A DNA stretch of 64,000 nt from Nemertoderma westbladi (lineage: Eukaryota; Xenacoelomorpha; Nemertodermatida; Nemertodermatidae), in assembly GCA_032718475.1 (NCBI GenBank), contig JAUCBJ010008856.1, positions 62,001-126,000 of the forward strand. Reading direction: 5' to 3'. Made by a program: the position numbers and the translations under genes. Shown here piece by piece: positions 32,584-43,499 of this stretch (positions are counted from its first letter, which is position 1; each line of letters starts with the position of its first letter). A model generated the notes under the pieces. That model was not told the origin of the DNA and made no database searches. It saw nothing but the letters and a program-made list of their open reading frames with translations.

Positions 32584-33109
32584 TGTGACGGGATCCAGGA
32601 AGGATCCCGGTTTATCCGGTTTGTCAATTCACGCATCCCCGCCGTGTGTAAAAGATGAAAGAGTTTGTGTTATTCGTCGTGTATAATACTCGGGTATATA
32701 GATATAGATAACTGATAATATGTTGTTGTACACGGAAGGCGGGAAACGGTAATTGAAGTCCCGGTACTTCCATAGCTAAACTATTGCTACTGTAGCACCA
32801 ATAACACTGAGATAACTGAATGAGATGATTACTGCCAACTGGTTATATTGCACAGGTTGGCCTTGTTACTCTACTAGCCGATGCCTTTCCCCCCTCTGAT
32901 TGGTTGATACCCTTGTTGGCGCCCTTTGGAGTGTTCCCGTTCACTCCACCTATTCTCTCTCGGTTAGGGGTTTGGCCCCTGACCCTTATTGTGTTTCTCC
33001 TTCCCATTTTGTTGGGGTGACACGAGTTGTTGGTTACCCAATCTCGTGGCCCCCAATATTGCTTAATGATCAACTTTGTGGGGTGTTAGCGGAATTGAAT
33101 AAGCTAACA
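32584..33109 (-). repeat. 5' LTR of B3
   Basis: It starts TGTGACGGGATCC and ends GCTAACA, and is near-identical to 17329-17855. The target duplication GCTAT follows at 33110. I could not identify a canonical TGG-type primer-binding site just inside it. Confidence 0.92.
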
Positions 33110-33132
33110 GCTATGCTCCTTACTGATAATAG

Positions 33133-33170
33133 ATCTTTTCTACAGAAAGGATATTTGATGACACAAAAAG
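33133..33170 (+). repeat. 38-bp direct repeat, left copy
   Basis: Identical to 34536-34573. It contains the imperfect palindrome CTTTTCTACAGAAAGG. With the right copy it encloses the tyrosine recombinase. Confidence 0.9.
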
Positions 33171-33423
33171 GACACCATTTCTCAAACTATTCAAGATGCC
33201 TATCACTTGAATGCAGGTAGTATATAAGCCGTAAACCACTATACCGGTCCGGTGTGTTATTTTATTTCAAATGTATTACTTATCATGTACATAATATACA
33301 GCATATATGATATGATTACCGATTAAATATGCAATAGTTTAAATCTTTTAAACGTTATTGTTCATGTTACAACCATTAATTATCAAATAAGCGTTAACAG
33401 ATTAATTTCGTTTAGAACACAGT

Positions 33424-34429
33424 TTATTCAAACATTAAAAGTAGCAATTTTCTGCTGAGCTGCGATAATATCCTCGTCATGAGGGCGCACATATATGAGG
33501 TAGCAATCACTGCTCCAATGCCCCATTTTCTTGATAATACCTGCTGCAATGCCACACTTGGCGCGGCGGCTTCTGTGGCCAATCCAGCACGCATGCTATG
33601 ACTGCTATACGTTTTTCCATAGCATTTCCGCAGCATGCTATTGAATGAAGAAGCTGTCATCCTCGAACCATCATCAAACAGAAAGAGGAAAGCATCTGCA
33701 TGAGCAACACGGTCTCGGCAATGAATGTAACGTAACAAAGCACTATATGGGCAGATTAAGCCAACAGTCTTGGCCACAGGACATGGCTGTGGTACTGCAG
33801 TGGTTTTAGTAGCGAGAACCATTAAGGTCAAATGGTCGTGATGGAATTCAACATTAGACCACTTCAGAGCGAGTAATTCCGAAATTCGTAACGCCGAAAA
33901 GAATCCAACATACAAACAAGCCCTAAAGCACCGAAAATTCCATGTTGAAACTCTTCCAAAGTTTCGTTCATACTTGTAAACGAAAACACATAAGTCTTGC
34001 AGTCTTAAAGTTGTAGCTCGTTGTACAACCGAAACAGAACTATTCCTATATCCACGTAACAGCTGGGATAATCATGAGTCATCACAATCTATTGCTATGT
34101 TCCGAATCCTTGCTTCATTCTTTATACCGCTCAACATGCATTGAACTGTGTTGGGACTAAACGAATGACATCAAGCATAGACCACAAAACCCTCTAACAA
34201 TATCTAAAGTCACAGGGCCGGGCACTAGGCGGGAAATATGACACCACTCAACATATTGTTTCCACCAATTGGCATATTTCTTCTTAGTAGATGGATGTAA
34301 GCTGCTATCGTACAGTTTACAAAGAAGACTTCTAGTTTGGGGGTGTGGGTGGAGTTGTGTCATCTGAAATGTATTATGATTTTTGAGACACCAATTCCCG
34401 GGCGAGTAACACGTTTTACCCCAGAACAA
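33424..34429 (-). pseudogene. Tyrosine recombinase (Crypton/DIRS-type), broken
   Basis: 34429-34157 encodes an N-terminal core-binding-like part (SSLHPSTKKKYANWWKQYVEW). 33915-33424 encodes the catalytic domain with the first Arg in ALRISELLALKW, HxxR as HSMRAG, the W position in RKWG and a Tyr in ATSYM near the end. The full R-H-R-W-Y set is therefore visible. The two parts are joined by a region with a stop and frameshifts (34156-33916). No reverse transcriptase is nearby, which favours a Crypton-like DNA transposon over DIRS. Such enzymes cut and rejoin DNA at short sites. Confidence 0.75.
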
Positions 34430-34535
34430 ATACTACATACTAATCCTGTAATCTCTACTATAAGTAGTTACAATATAACTAATGTAAATATAAACTACAC
34501 TCGCATTGCAGCACAGACTGTTGTGGCAGTAATAT

Positions 34536-34573
34536 ATCTTTTCTACAGAAAGGATATTTGATGACACAAAAAG
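34536..34573 (+). repeat. 38-bp direct repeat, right copy
   Basis: Perfect copy of 33133-33170. It defines an outer interval of 1,441 bp around the recombinase. Confidence 0.9.
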
Positions 34574-36918
34574 TAGGCGATCTAAATTTACTCTGTTAAC
34601 CTGTACTATACAGTACAGCCAATATAATTCCGGCATTATACATTGTGGTTTAAGTTTTAGCCAATGAGACTCAAGCAAATCCAATTGTCAACAACTGGAA
34701 CTTATGTACTGTAACACAACACACACATGTTAACCACTGTGGTTTTAGCTGAAGGATCAGATTTTTCTTTTAGATGCTGTACATCCAAACTTTAGGATTT
34801 TTTTCCCACCCATTCCCTCCCGTTTATGGTATCAAACCGGACATCTTGCCTTCATTTTTGCATGGTTTATTATGTAACAGAAAAGAGTCAAAATATATAA
34901 AAATTGAGAGTGAAAGAACATAATTTACTAAAAGTGCTAACAGTAATAACCAACTCTCAGCCCCCCTTTGAGTGTTTTGATTTGCTTATTTGTTTGGTAA
35001 GCTTTATTTTCTCTAATTTTCGACTGACCATCGTAATTAGTAAGAATTTTTGCATAAATATTTATTGATTAATATTCTAGACCTGGTCCGTTTATTGTAT
35101 TTTTTGGTAAGTATTCTGCAAGTATTTGATAAACTTATTTACTGGTGTATAACCGGAGAGTGTAAAGGAGTACTTTATATGCCGTTATTTATAATTTGTG
35201 TATTTGTTGTTTTTTGCTTTCACATATTGTTGAGTTTTGAACATTTACTGACAGCGCCCTATGTTTCGTTGGACCTTGTAGGGCGTAGACGTTCGTTTTC
35301 TACTGTAAGCCGGGTACAATAGGTAAATTCCCGCTGCAATAATTCTAGATTGGTCGGGTCAGATAATAGACGGAATCTCATATTTACCGTAAAACATCTT
35401 ACTGCAAATCTGCCTACTGTGAATTACCGCTATCTGATTGCTTCGCTTCATAGTGTATTAAGTAAATGCGTAATTATTCTGCAGGCCTCATTTTATCCCC
35501 TATTTCATTCCTATTTCCATTATTGGAACATATAAAGTTTTTATCTCCTTGTGGGAGGAAATATAACTTTATTCCCAACGAATTACCTTTCATACTTGGT
35601 TGTATGAAATTGAGGCGCAGAAGTATGACAGGCCCATCAACAATTTCCATAACATAGTCTCTGGATGAATCGTGGGGCACCTTTGTTTCTTTAATCAAGT
35701 ATTGAACTGCTATTTATCGACTTACTGCTAGTACAGACTTATTAGTTCGAATTTTTCAGTCGATCGGAACCATTTTCTGCGATCTTAGCCCATCAACAGT
35801 TCGTTATACCCGACGTTAGGCAAACTAACTAAGAGCCCTTATTAGCGTATGCGGCAATCACGGGGACGCATTCTACTAACCGTATCTATTGTTTTTATTT
35901 GTGCTATTAAAGTTTGTCTCTTGTCTGGTTTTGTCGTCCTAAACACTCGAAACGTTTACAAACCCCTTGGTAAATCCCTACAGTCTTACTGTCCTATTAA
36001 TTTGTTTTATTTGCGTACTACCCAGAAGTAAACTCAAAGTTTACACCACCATCTTGTAATGTAGGTACTTTAGGTATAAGTAACGTTTTTGTACTATTTT
36101 TATAATTGTGCGGTTTTTTATTCCGATATTATTATTCCATAATAAACATAAAAGGAACATTTAACCAATATACATATATACAACAAATATACATACGTAT
36201 TGTCGAGCTACTTAACATTACAGCTCATTATTTCCACCTCAGATCCATTATTTACAACTTGGACCTCTGTCAGCGTAATATTTGAAAAACCAATATATTT
36301 CTTGGGTGGAATTATTTGTCGTTTTATAAGCAATATCAGTCACATGACCAGCCCCCTCACCGAGTAACCCTGACAACCCGATAGGCTTGCATTCTCTGCC
36401 TCAGTAGCTGTAGTTAGGTAGGCCACGTTGCAGTGATAGCCATTGTACTTCAGCTTGCCCGCCACAGCTTATACAATTGATTGGTGATTGGCCGTGTTAT
36501 ATTAAGGCATAGCATACCCCTTCCCAATAGCGGTATACTACCTAAACCAACCTCACCTTCATTACTATTGGGTTGTACCAATCTCTGAACCAATAGGAGA
36601 TAATTCATTGCCCTTGGTGATATTTCTGCTTATAAAGAGTTAAATCGGATAATTCTCCCCATCTAGCGGTGAAACAAAATATCTATCATGGCATTATTCT
36701 ACACAGATAAATTGCCGGTCCCCTTTTTATTATTTACCGGTGATTGGTGATTTGTGAGATTGAATATAGTGCCGTGTTATTTATTTGGGTGCAATTGTAA
36801 TAACTATTTATAATATATTATTGTTGTTGCAATAAATGTTCGATAATAAAGAGAAAGCATAACAATCACAAAAAGGGTTAACAAAAATAAATTTTCGTTG
36901 ACATAATATTTAGTAAAA
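34574..36918. other. AT-rich intergenic, no gene recognised
   Basis: Several short ORFs lack recognisable motifs. The last 170 bp before 36919 could include an LTR or leader of B4 (for example TGTGAGATTGAA at about 36757), but no second LTR is available to confirm it. Confidence 0.5.
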
Positions 36919-37662
36919 ATGTCTTATCGTTCGAGTGCCAACAACAGCGCTTCAGACAGATCCCTTAGTGACCAAACCCCTAATCTTGATGTGACTGCAA
37001 TACCGATACATTCTGACCATCCGTCCATAATCAGTGTCTGTGAAGTTGAAGGGTACACCCAAAGTGAACCCGAAAATAAAACAGCACAAGAAGATGCTAT
37101 TCGCCAACACTTGGGAGATTATATAAAAGCAGTGGGGGAAGAAGAGTTAATAAGGAGATTGCATGTACATCACCCAACTAGTTCCACCACCAAGAAAATC
37201 TTAAAAGATATCGACCAAAAAATGGATTTAGAAAGCCAACGAAAGATGGATATGGAACGGATCAAGGAGGAAAAACAAGCTAAGTTAAGACAATTAGACA
37301 ATCAGGCGGAAGACGCACGATTACAGCTTGAGTATGAGGCTGAGATAAGTAAAGCGGAGGAACAAAAACGTAAATTGGAAGCGGAGGAACAAAAACGTAA
37401 ATTGGAAGCGGAGGAACAAAAACTGAAAGCGGAGGAACAAAAACGTAAATTGGAAGCGGAGGAACAAAGACGTAAATTGGAAGCGGAGGAACAAAAATTG
37501 GAAGCGGAGAAACAAAGGTGTGAGAACCAGTTTTTAGCAGAACAGAAAAGAAGACAAGCGGAAAGGGAGCGGGAGATCATACTGAAGGAAATTGAATCCA
37601 TAGAGAAACAACAGTCGGATACTCAGTTAAAGGAAAGCAGAACCAAACAACTTGAGTACTAG
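36919..37662 (+). CDS. gag: Pao-type Gag N-terminal segment with coiled coil (B4)
   Basis: The 247 codons start MSYRSSANNSASDRSL. The first 85 residues are polar. A long coiled coil follows, including five to six near-identical repeats of KRKLEAEEQ (about 37345-37510, a 24-27 bp DNA repeat). The codon use is AT-rich, unlike B1-B7, so this is a different lineage. It is the first part of the gag continued at 37663-39003 and 48023-48420. Coiled coils in this position are common in Pao Gag proteins. Confidence 0.65.
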   Translation: MSYRSSANNSASDRSLSDQTPNLDVTAIPIHSDHPSIISVCEVEGYTQSEPENKTAQEDAIRQHLGDYIKAVGEEELIRRLHVHHPTSSTTKKILKDIDQKMDLESQRKMDMERIKEEKQAKLRQLDNQAEDARLQLEYEAEISKAEEQKRKLEAEEQKRKLEAEEQKLKAEEQKRKLEAEEQRRKLEAEEQKLEAEKQRCENQFLAEQKRRQAEREREIILKEIESIEKQQSDTQLKESRTKQLEY

Positions 37663-39003
37663 ACATCTTCCGACGAGTTCAATAAATCATCAATAAATCT
37701 CGAACTTCCAGAAGCGGAAGACGCTTGGAACGAGCTGAATGCCACCGCCTGCCTGAATTTACGCCTCAGCATCCCACTAATCCCGTTAAAAATCCCCTCG
37801 GAACCAAAACCGACTCCGACTCCGACTTTTTCAAACCTATTAATACGCCTTTAACGGCGCCCAATCTCATTCCCAGCACTGGCATATTAATAAATCCCTC
37901 TAAGCCGAATATGACATCAGCGGCTAATGTAACCCAAACCAAATTAACACCATTTGGTATTACGACAACTACTGTAGTGAGAAATCAGACCGAAAATCTA
38001 CAACTTAAAACTTCTACAGTATATAGGGACAGAATAGTTACGCCCACTGTTCGACCCAAACAGGTGTGACCAACTCCCCTGCTGACAGACAGAATGTCCA
38101 GCACTGCCTTCGCCCATCCCCATAACACCCAAACTCTGGGCCCTAGCTTATCCCCCATCACCGACTCTCGTGATGGACACCATGCCGCCTTATGGCTGGC
38201 CGTGCCCATCAGCTCGGTTGAGTCGGTGGGGGACATGGCGCCCACAGGGGCGAATAAAAAGGTCGCCCGGGCGAGCGAGGACTCCCTTTATAGGGAAAGT
38301 GTAAACGAGTCCTCACTAAACCTGCAAGCCATGCAGGAAACTGTAAACAATAAAATGAAACAATTAACTAATATCGATTTTGAATTAGATCGATTAAATA
38401 GTCAAAGGGAGATAGTGAGTGAACAAAATCAGCAACAACGGCAAGCATTGGAAAAACAACAACAACAACGGCAACAATTACAGCAGCATTTAAAGCAGTT
38501 GCACGACGAAGCTGCCAAAAACGAGCAATCTCAGATTGCACAACATTTGACAGCTACAAGAATTACGAAGTGAATCTGCACAAGCCGCCAAGGTTCTAGA
38601 GAAGCTGTATCAAAAGCTGGCTAATTCTCAGGACCTTTTGGCCTCCAACAAGGCCACAGTATTCAGGAACCCGGACTTCCCTGAATTCCAAATCTTAAAG
38701 AAAGCTTTAAATATAAATGGCGTTGAAGCTGAATATATATCATGCCTTCCTATCTCCCCAATGTTAAAGGCCCTGAATATGGCACTGGGCCCCAAAATGA
38801 CACACAAAATCATAATTATGTAAATAATCCTTACTGGCCCCCCCAGTCTAATGTAGGCCTCTGTGATATCTCTACTTTTAACTCAATATTTAATAGTACT
38901 ATAGCCCAAGATAGTTTCACACGCCAATTAGCGTGTACTGAAGCGCGTCAAGCTGTTAAGGTTGGTGATGGTGAAATTATTAAATTTGATGGAAATGAGT
39001 TAA
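37663..39003 (+). pseudogene. gag: Pao-type gag continuation, frames broken (B4)
   Basis: Open pieces lie in shifting frames at 37725-38069, 38094-38573 (Q-rich coiled coil), 38638-38823 and 38742-39003. The last ends in GEIIKFDGNEL, the start of the DUF1759-like capsid domain, exactly where a TTAA-inserted element interrupts it. Confidence 0.7.
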
Positions 39004-39876
39004 GGGGGGGGGGGGGGGGGGTATCCCCCCCCATGAACCTTTTTTTAAATGGCTGTCAATTAGTGCTAAATGATAATTTTGGTATTTTGTCATGGTCAAC
39101 CACTGTATGGAAGGCCAAATATACTTTATAGTAAAATTTGAAAATTTGTAGCCTCCCCCCAGCGGCTGGCAGCGGAATTAAAGATTTCACTAAAATTGCT
39201 ACTAGTCCCTCAATTTTGTTCCAAATTTCCTGAAAACAACTTTTTTGGACTCAGCGTGATCGACTCCACAAAAGTTATCTTATAGAATTTTTAATTAACC
39301 ATTTTTATTTTAATGAATTAATTTAATTGATTAATTATCATATTTTTAATTTAAAATTGGCTAATTAGAAAAAATTGTAATATTTATCAAAATTCCATAA
39401 GATAACTTTTATAGAGCTTCTAAAGCTCGTTCGAATGAGCCATAAACGAAGAAAATTGGTGGAAAAATGATGGAGGAGTAGTAATTTGAAAATGAAAAAT
39501 GTCATTTCGAGAAAATGCCCTTCAAAGTTTAAACCGTCCCACCAAAATTGGCTGTCTGTATTCTAGTTGGTTAATTATTTCTGGCACGAAGGATGCACAC
39601 CAACGAGCTAAAATGTTCATTACTGGGGTTTTCGGGGTCGCTGATTTCATTTCCGATGTCAGTTTTAATTTTTGATGGAATCAAGTCAATCTGTATGTCT
39701 GTCGGTCTTCTATTTTTCTTACAATTTGACGGACAGACCGTCATACGGAAAAACAGTGATAACTTGAGAACTGAAAGAGGTCTCACTAAGCGGTTTTCAG
39801 ATTTGTAATCCTCATTAAATTTTGCTCTAGAGGAAATAAAGTAACAACAATTTGAAAATTTTACCTGAGGGGGGGT

Positions 39877-40472
39877 TGTGAGCGGATTCAATTCCGCCGC
39901 ATTACCCTCACAAAGTTGGGAAGTGGCACCCTTTCAGCAATATTGGAGATACGAGATTGATAACGACCAATCTCGTATCACAACCAATAACGGGGACAAC
40001 ACAAAACCCCAAAGCCACACAAAGGGAGGTTAGAGGTCAAATCACATCGAGAAGGGAAACAACCAACAGGGGCCAACAGGGGGGGAAGCACTCCCAAAGA
40101 GGTGAGAGGCATGAAGTAGGTTATCAGCCAATAGGAGCGGGGGAAAGCATCCACTGGACAAAGGCTACAATAGTGTAGAAATGATTCGATATATATTGTC
40201 AGTGTATAACAATGCCAGTTTAGTTAGTCCAGTTACCGGTTTCAGTGCAGACGGAGGACAATGTTTTACCGTCACCATTGCTGTCAATATTACTGTCATA
40301 TCAACTCATTATATCTCTTGTGCTATTATACATAACTCTTGTGCTATCATATATAACTCTTGTACTATTATACATAATGGCGAAAGATAACATCAATTTC
40401 AAACCTTTTCCATCACATCGGTGACGCGTACGAAACAACTCATCCGGTTGGGATTTCATTGATCCCGTCACA
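39877..40472 (+). repeat. 5' LTR of B5
   Basis: It starts TGTGAGCGGATTC and ends GATCCCGTCACA. It differs from the 3' LTR by few substitutions plus a small insertion (about 40070-40080). Confidence 0.95.
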
Positions 40473-40510
40473 GTAAAACAATCAACCAAGCGCTGAAACT
40501 GTGACTGCAG

Positions 40511-41808
40511 ATGAGTTCAGGAGAGCCCCGAGACTTAGAGGGAGAGAGGACACTACCGCGGACCCCGGACGACACCAACCAAACGATCCGTGAGGCCACG
40601 ACGCGATGGTATTGACCCGCAACGCCGGATTCGCCGACGAGAGACAATCCGGCAGCCCAAGCGGAGGGCGACCACCAAAGTCGCCGGCCAGCCACAGGCC
40701 GAGGGCGACGGACGGCCCACCGGAACGGCGACGGTGGGGCCGCCAGTATGACGCCGAACGAGGAGAGGAGGGGGAGATGTCGGCGACGAGGACATCGGGA
40801 CCAGCAATCGGCTTCGACGGGCCTACAACGCCACTAAGAAGCTATTGAAGGAAGCCAAAGAGGGAGAGAAGGTAAACCAGGGGAAGTTGAGCCAGCGGCT
40901 AGGTGAGTCGAATAAACATTTCAGATATCTAGTCCGTTTCAGGCAGGGATAATTGGCGAGTGAGAGAGCGAGGGGGGTCGCCACCGAACTATTCGAACTG
41001 TGGCGATCCGGGGTTATGGAGCCTGAAGTGGTGTATGTAGGGCCATATTTAGTGGATGCTAGGGGAATTAAGTTAGTGGGTTGGGCGAATCCGCACGAGG
41101 GCGAACCCGAGGTTAACTCCGAGGATTCGGTCTCGTCGGTTAGCAAGAACCCGTTAGTAGTTAAGTTGTATGTAAAACCCGTTAGTAGTAGGGAAAGTTA
41201 GTAGGACAGAGAGGCGACGGGAGTCTGTTGTGACCGATAAGTCCGCTACATCCTCCGCGAAAGCAAGAAGGGTGTTAGAGATAGATCTGGCATGTCAATT
41301 AGACATTGCGGCGCTAGACCAGAAAGAGTTAGAGAGGCAACTGAATGAGGGAACCGCATTATTAGAGAGAGAGAGAGAGTTAGCCAGGGAATGTAGAGAG
41401 AGGGCCGAGAGAGTGGCGAGAAACTGTAGGGAGCGTGAGGAACGGGAGGCAAAAATAGAGAATGAGCGTAGAGAGCGGGAGACGAGAGTAGAGAATGAGC
41501 GTAGAGAGCGGGAGACGAGAGAGGCAGAGTTGGCCGAGCAAAGTTTACGAGAGGATAGACAGAGCGAGAGAGCGGGAAAGCGTATGCGGGATGATATGTA
41601 TGCCCGGTTAAGGGGGCTTATGCAATATCAGGACAAACAAAAACGACGATTAGAACTGGTGCAGTTGGGACTATCAGAGAGTGAGGCTGGCTCGGGTAGT
41701 ATTTACGAGGAGCCAGAAGTAGTGGAAACGTTTGTTAATATCCCACTTACCGGCACCGGACGACAGATCCAGAACTGGTGTAACAGTACGGGCGGGGGGG
41801 GGGGGTAA
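40511..41808 (+). pseudogene. gag: BEL/Pao gag N-terminal region (B5)
   Basis: The ATG at 40511 matches the B3 gag start position but meets a stop after about 35 codons. Later pieces are open at 40953-41201 (VYVGPYLVDARGIKLVGW patch) and 41230-41808 (coiled coil of ERER repeats ending in a glycine run). The splice donor AG|GTGAGT is at 40902/40903. The frame changes at the G-run 41796-41806. Confidence 0.75.
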
Positions 41809-42331
41809 TAATATTACGTTAGAAGAAATAAATATTAATAGTACCATAGTAGATAACCCTAACGAAACTTTCATTCCAGGAAATAATGTTTTATCCAGTA
41901 ATTATAATTTAAATACAAGTAATCCAAATAATAATATTAATTTAAATACAGAAAATAATAATTCTAATTCAAATATTCAAAATAATCCGAATAATAATTT
42001 AAATTTAAATATACAGAATAATTCAAATAATTTTAATAATTTAGAAATTAATAATATTGATAACAGGGCTATTAATACTAATGTAGGAGATACAAGTGGT
42101 CCGGCCAACGGGAGCCTGCAAGGCAACGTAGTTAGTAAGCAGGGAGTAGTGGGGGTGAGAGACCCCGAAAGGAGCCTGAAAGGCCACGTAGTTAGTGCGC
42201 AGGGAGTAGCGGGGGTGAGCCACCCCAACGGGAGCCTGCAAGGCCATGTAGTTAGGCAGGGAGCAGCGGGGGTGAGTCAACCCGCCGGGAGCCTGCCAGG
42301 CCACGCAGTTGCACAGGGAGAGGCGGGGTGA
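41732..42331 (+). CDS. gag: Gag Asn-rich and 20-residue repeat segment (B5)
   Basis: After the G-run this frame encodes an extreme Asn-rich tract (NNNxNLN), then four repeats of the type GSLQGHVVSAQGVAGVSHPN. It corresponds to B3 30983-30201. The start is nominal because translation would enter from the upstream gag frame at the G-run. Confidence 0.55.
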   Translation: MLISHLPAPDDRSRTGVTVRAGGGGNNITLEEININSTIVDNPNETFIPGNNVLSSNYNLNTSNPNNNINLNTENNNSNSNIQNNPNNNLNLNIQNNSNNFNNLEINNIDNRAINTNVGDTSGPANGSLQGNVVSKQGVVGVRDPERSLKGHVVSAQGVAGVSHPNGSLQGHVVRQGAAGVSQPAGSLPGHAVAQGEAG

Positions 42332-42369
42332 TAGACCCAGCCGCAGTAGAGACAGTGCGTCGACTAGAG

Positions 42370-42745
42370 AGGGGTGTAGAAGCGAAGTAAGAGGTAGTGA
42401 AGTAAGAAGTGGCGAGTGGGGGGGGGGGGGGCTATGGGCGCCCCATCACGGAAGATTAGTGGCGAGAGAGGGGGGCAGAGAATGCCCCACAAGAGGGGTG
42501 TAGAAGCGAAGTAAGTTGTAGTGATGTAAGAAGTGGCGGGTTGGGGGGGGGGGGGCTACGGACGCCCCACCACGGAAGATTAGTGGCGAGAAAGGGGGGG
42601 CAGAGAATGCCCCACAAGAGGTGCGTAGAAGCGAAGTAAGACGTAGTGAAGTAAGAAGTGGCGGGTGGGGGGGGGGGGGGAGGGCTACAGGCGCCCCACC
42701 ACGAGAGATTAGTGGCGAGAGGGGGGGGGGGGGGGCAGAAAATGT
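42370..42745 (+). repeat. Tandem repeat of about 124 bp with internal G-runs
   Basis: GTAGAAGCGAAGTAAG recurs at about 42375, 42499 and 42623. Each unit carries one or two runs of 6-18 G. B2 has about two units and B3 one, so the copy number is variable. It lies within gag. Confidence 0.85.
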
Positions 42746-43330
42746 CCCACAGGCGTCGGCAGATAATGCACGGGGCGAGTTAGGTGGACCGCGGCACCCG
42801 GCGACGGAGAATAGTAGGGGGGTGAGGAGTATCCCCAGGAGGGTCCAGGCGGACAGAGAGAGAGATGTTAGCGCCGAGAGTGGGCGAGCGAGAAGACATC
42901 AGTCGGAAGAGAGAAGAGGAATAGTAGAGTTTAACTGGGAGGTCGAAGAGAGAAGAAGTGAAGAGAATAGAAGAAGCATTGCTACGAGCAACCGGAGAGC
43001 GAGGACGGATAGCGAGCCGTCGGTAGTAGAGATGGAGTTAGGGAGTCAGTGGGGTCGAACTCCGGGAGATTGCCGTCGCCCCGGAGAGACGCACCGCACG
43101 CTAGGAGAAGGGTACAGAACGTACCGATACGAGGAAGAGAACAGGAGAGGGGATCGAAGTGAAACTTCCCGACGGGATATAGCTGCCGATCGAGATTACA
43201 GTAGTCGCGGGGAGGACTTCTTGGATTATTCGAGAAGGTTAAACTTCGGTCCGGAAGGGCACATAGCAGACTGCAGGACATACTGTAGGCCTTACTGCAC
43301 ATACTATAGGCCATGCTGGGAGAGATAGTG
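42746..43330 (+). pseudogene. gag: Gag basic/acidic RE-rich segment (B5)
   Basis: The open stretch within 42621-43328 encodes an R/E-rich protein similar to B3 30141-29365 (for example TDSEPSVVEM and GSQWGRTPGDCRRPGE). No domain is recognised. A stop near 43328 ends the frame; the next gag frame starts around 43500. Confidence 0.6.
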
Positions 43331-43499
43331 TAGGCGATAGGGTAGCGCGAACAACGGGATTAGATCCGGAAGTCGCGGAGTACATACCGGTAGGTAGGCA
43401 AGAAGTGGATAGGCCTATATCGGTACCAGCACAGCAGCATGACTATAATATGCAGGGACATAACATATATCCAGGGGAGGGGAGAGTTATTGCAGATAG

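Larger units (their letters stand above)
17329..33109 (-). mobile_element. B3: complete giant BEL/Pao retrotransposon
   Basis: Matching LTRs (17329-17855 and 32584-33109) are flanked by a 5-bp duplication, GCTAT, at 17324-17328 and 33110-33114, so this is one insertion event. Order on the - strand: 5' LTR, gag (32513 down to about 26257), protease-RT (26260-24458), RNase H-integrase (24413-22090), palindromic minisatellite, ORF3 (21033-18591), 3' UTR with hairpins, 3' LTR. Its length is 15.8 kb, of which 1.96 kb is a later LINE insertion. Gag, pol and ORF3 each carry stops or frameshifts. Confidence 0.93.
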
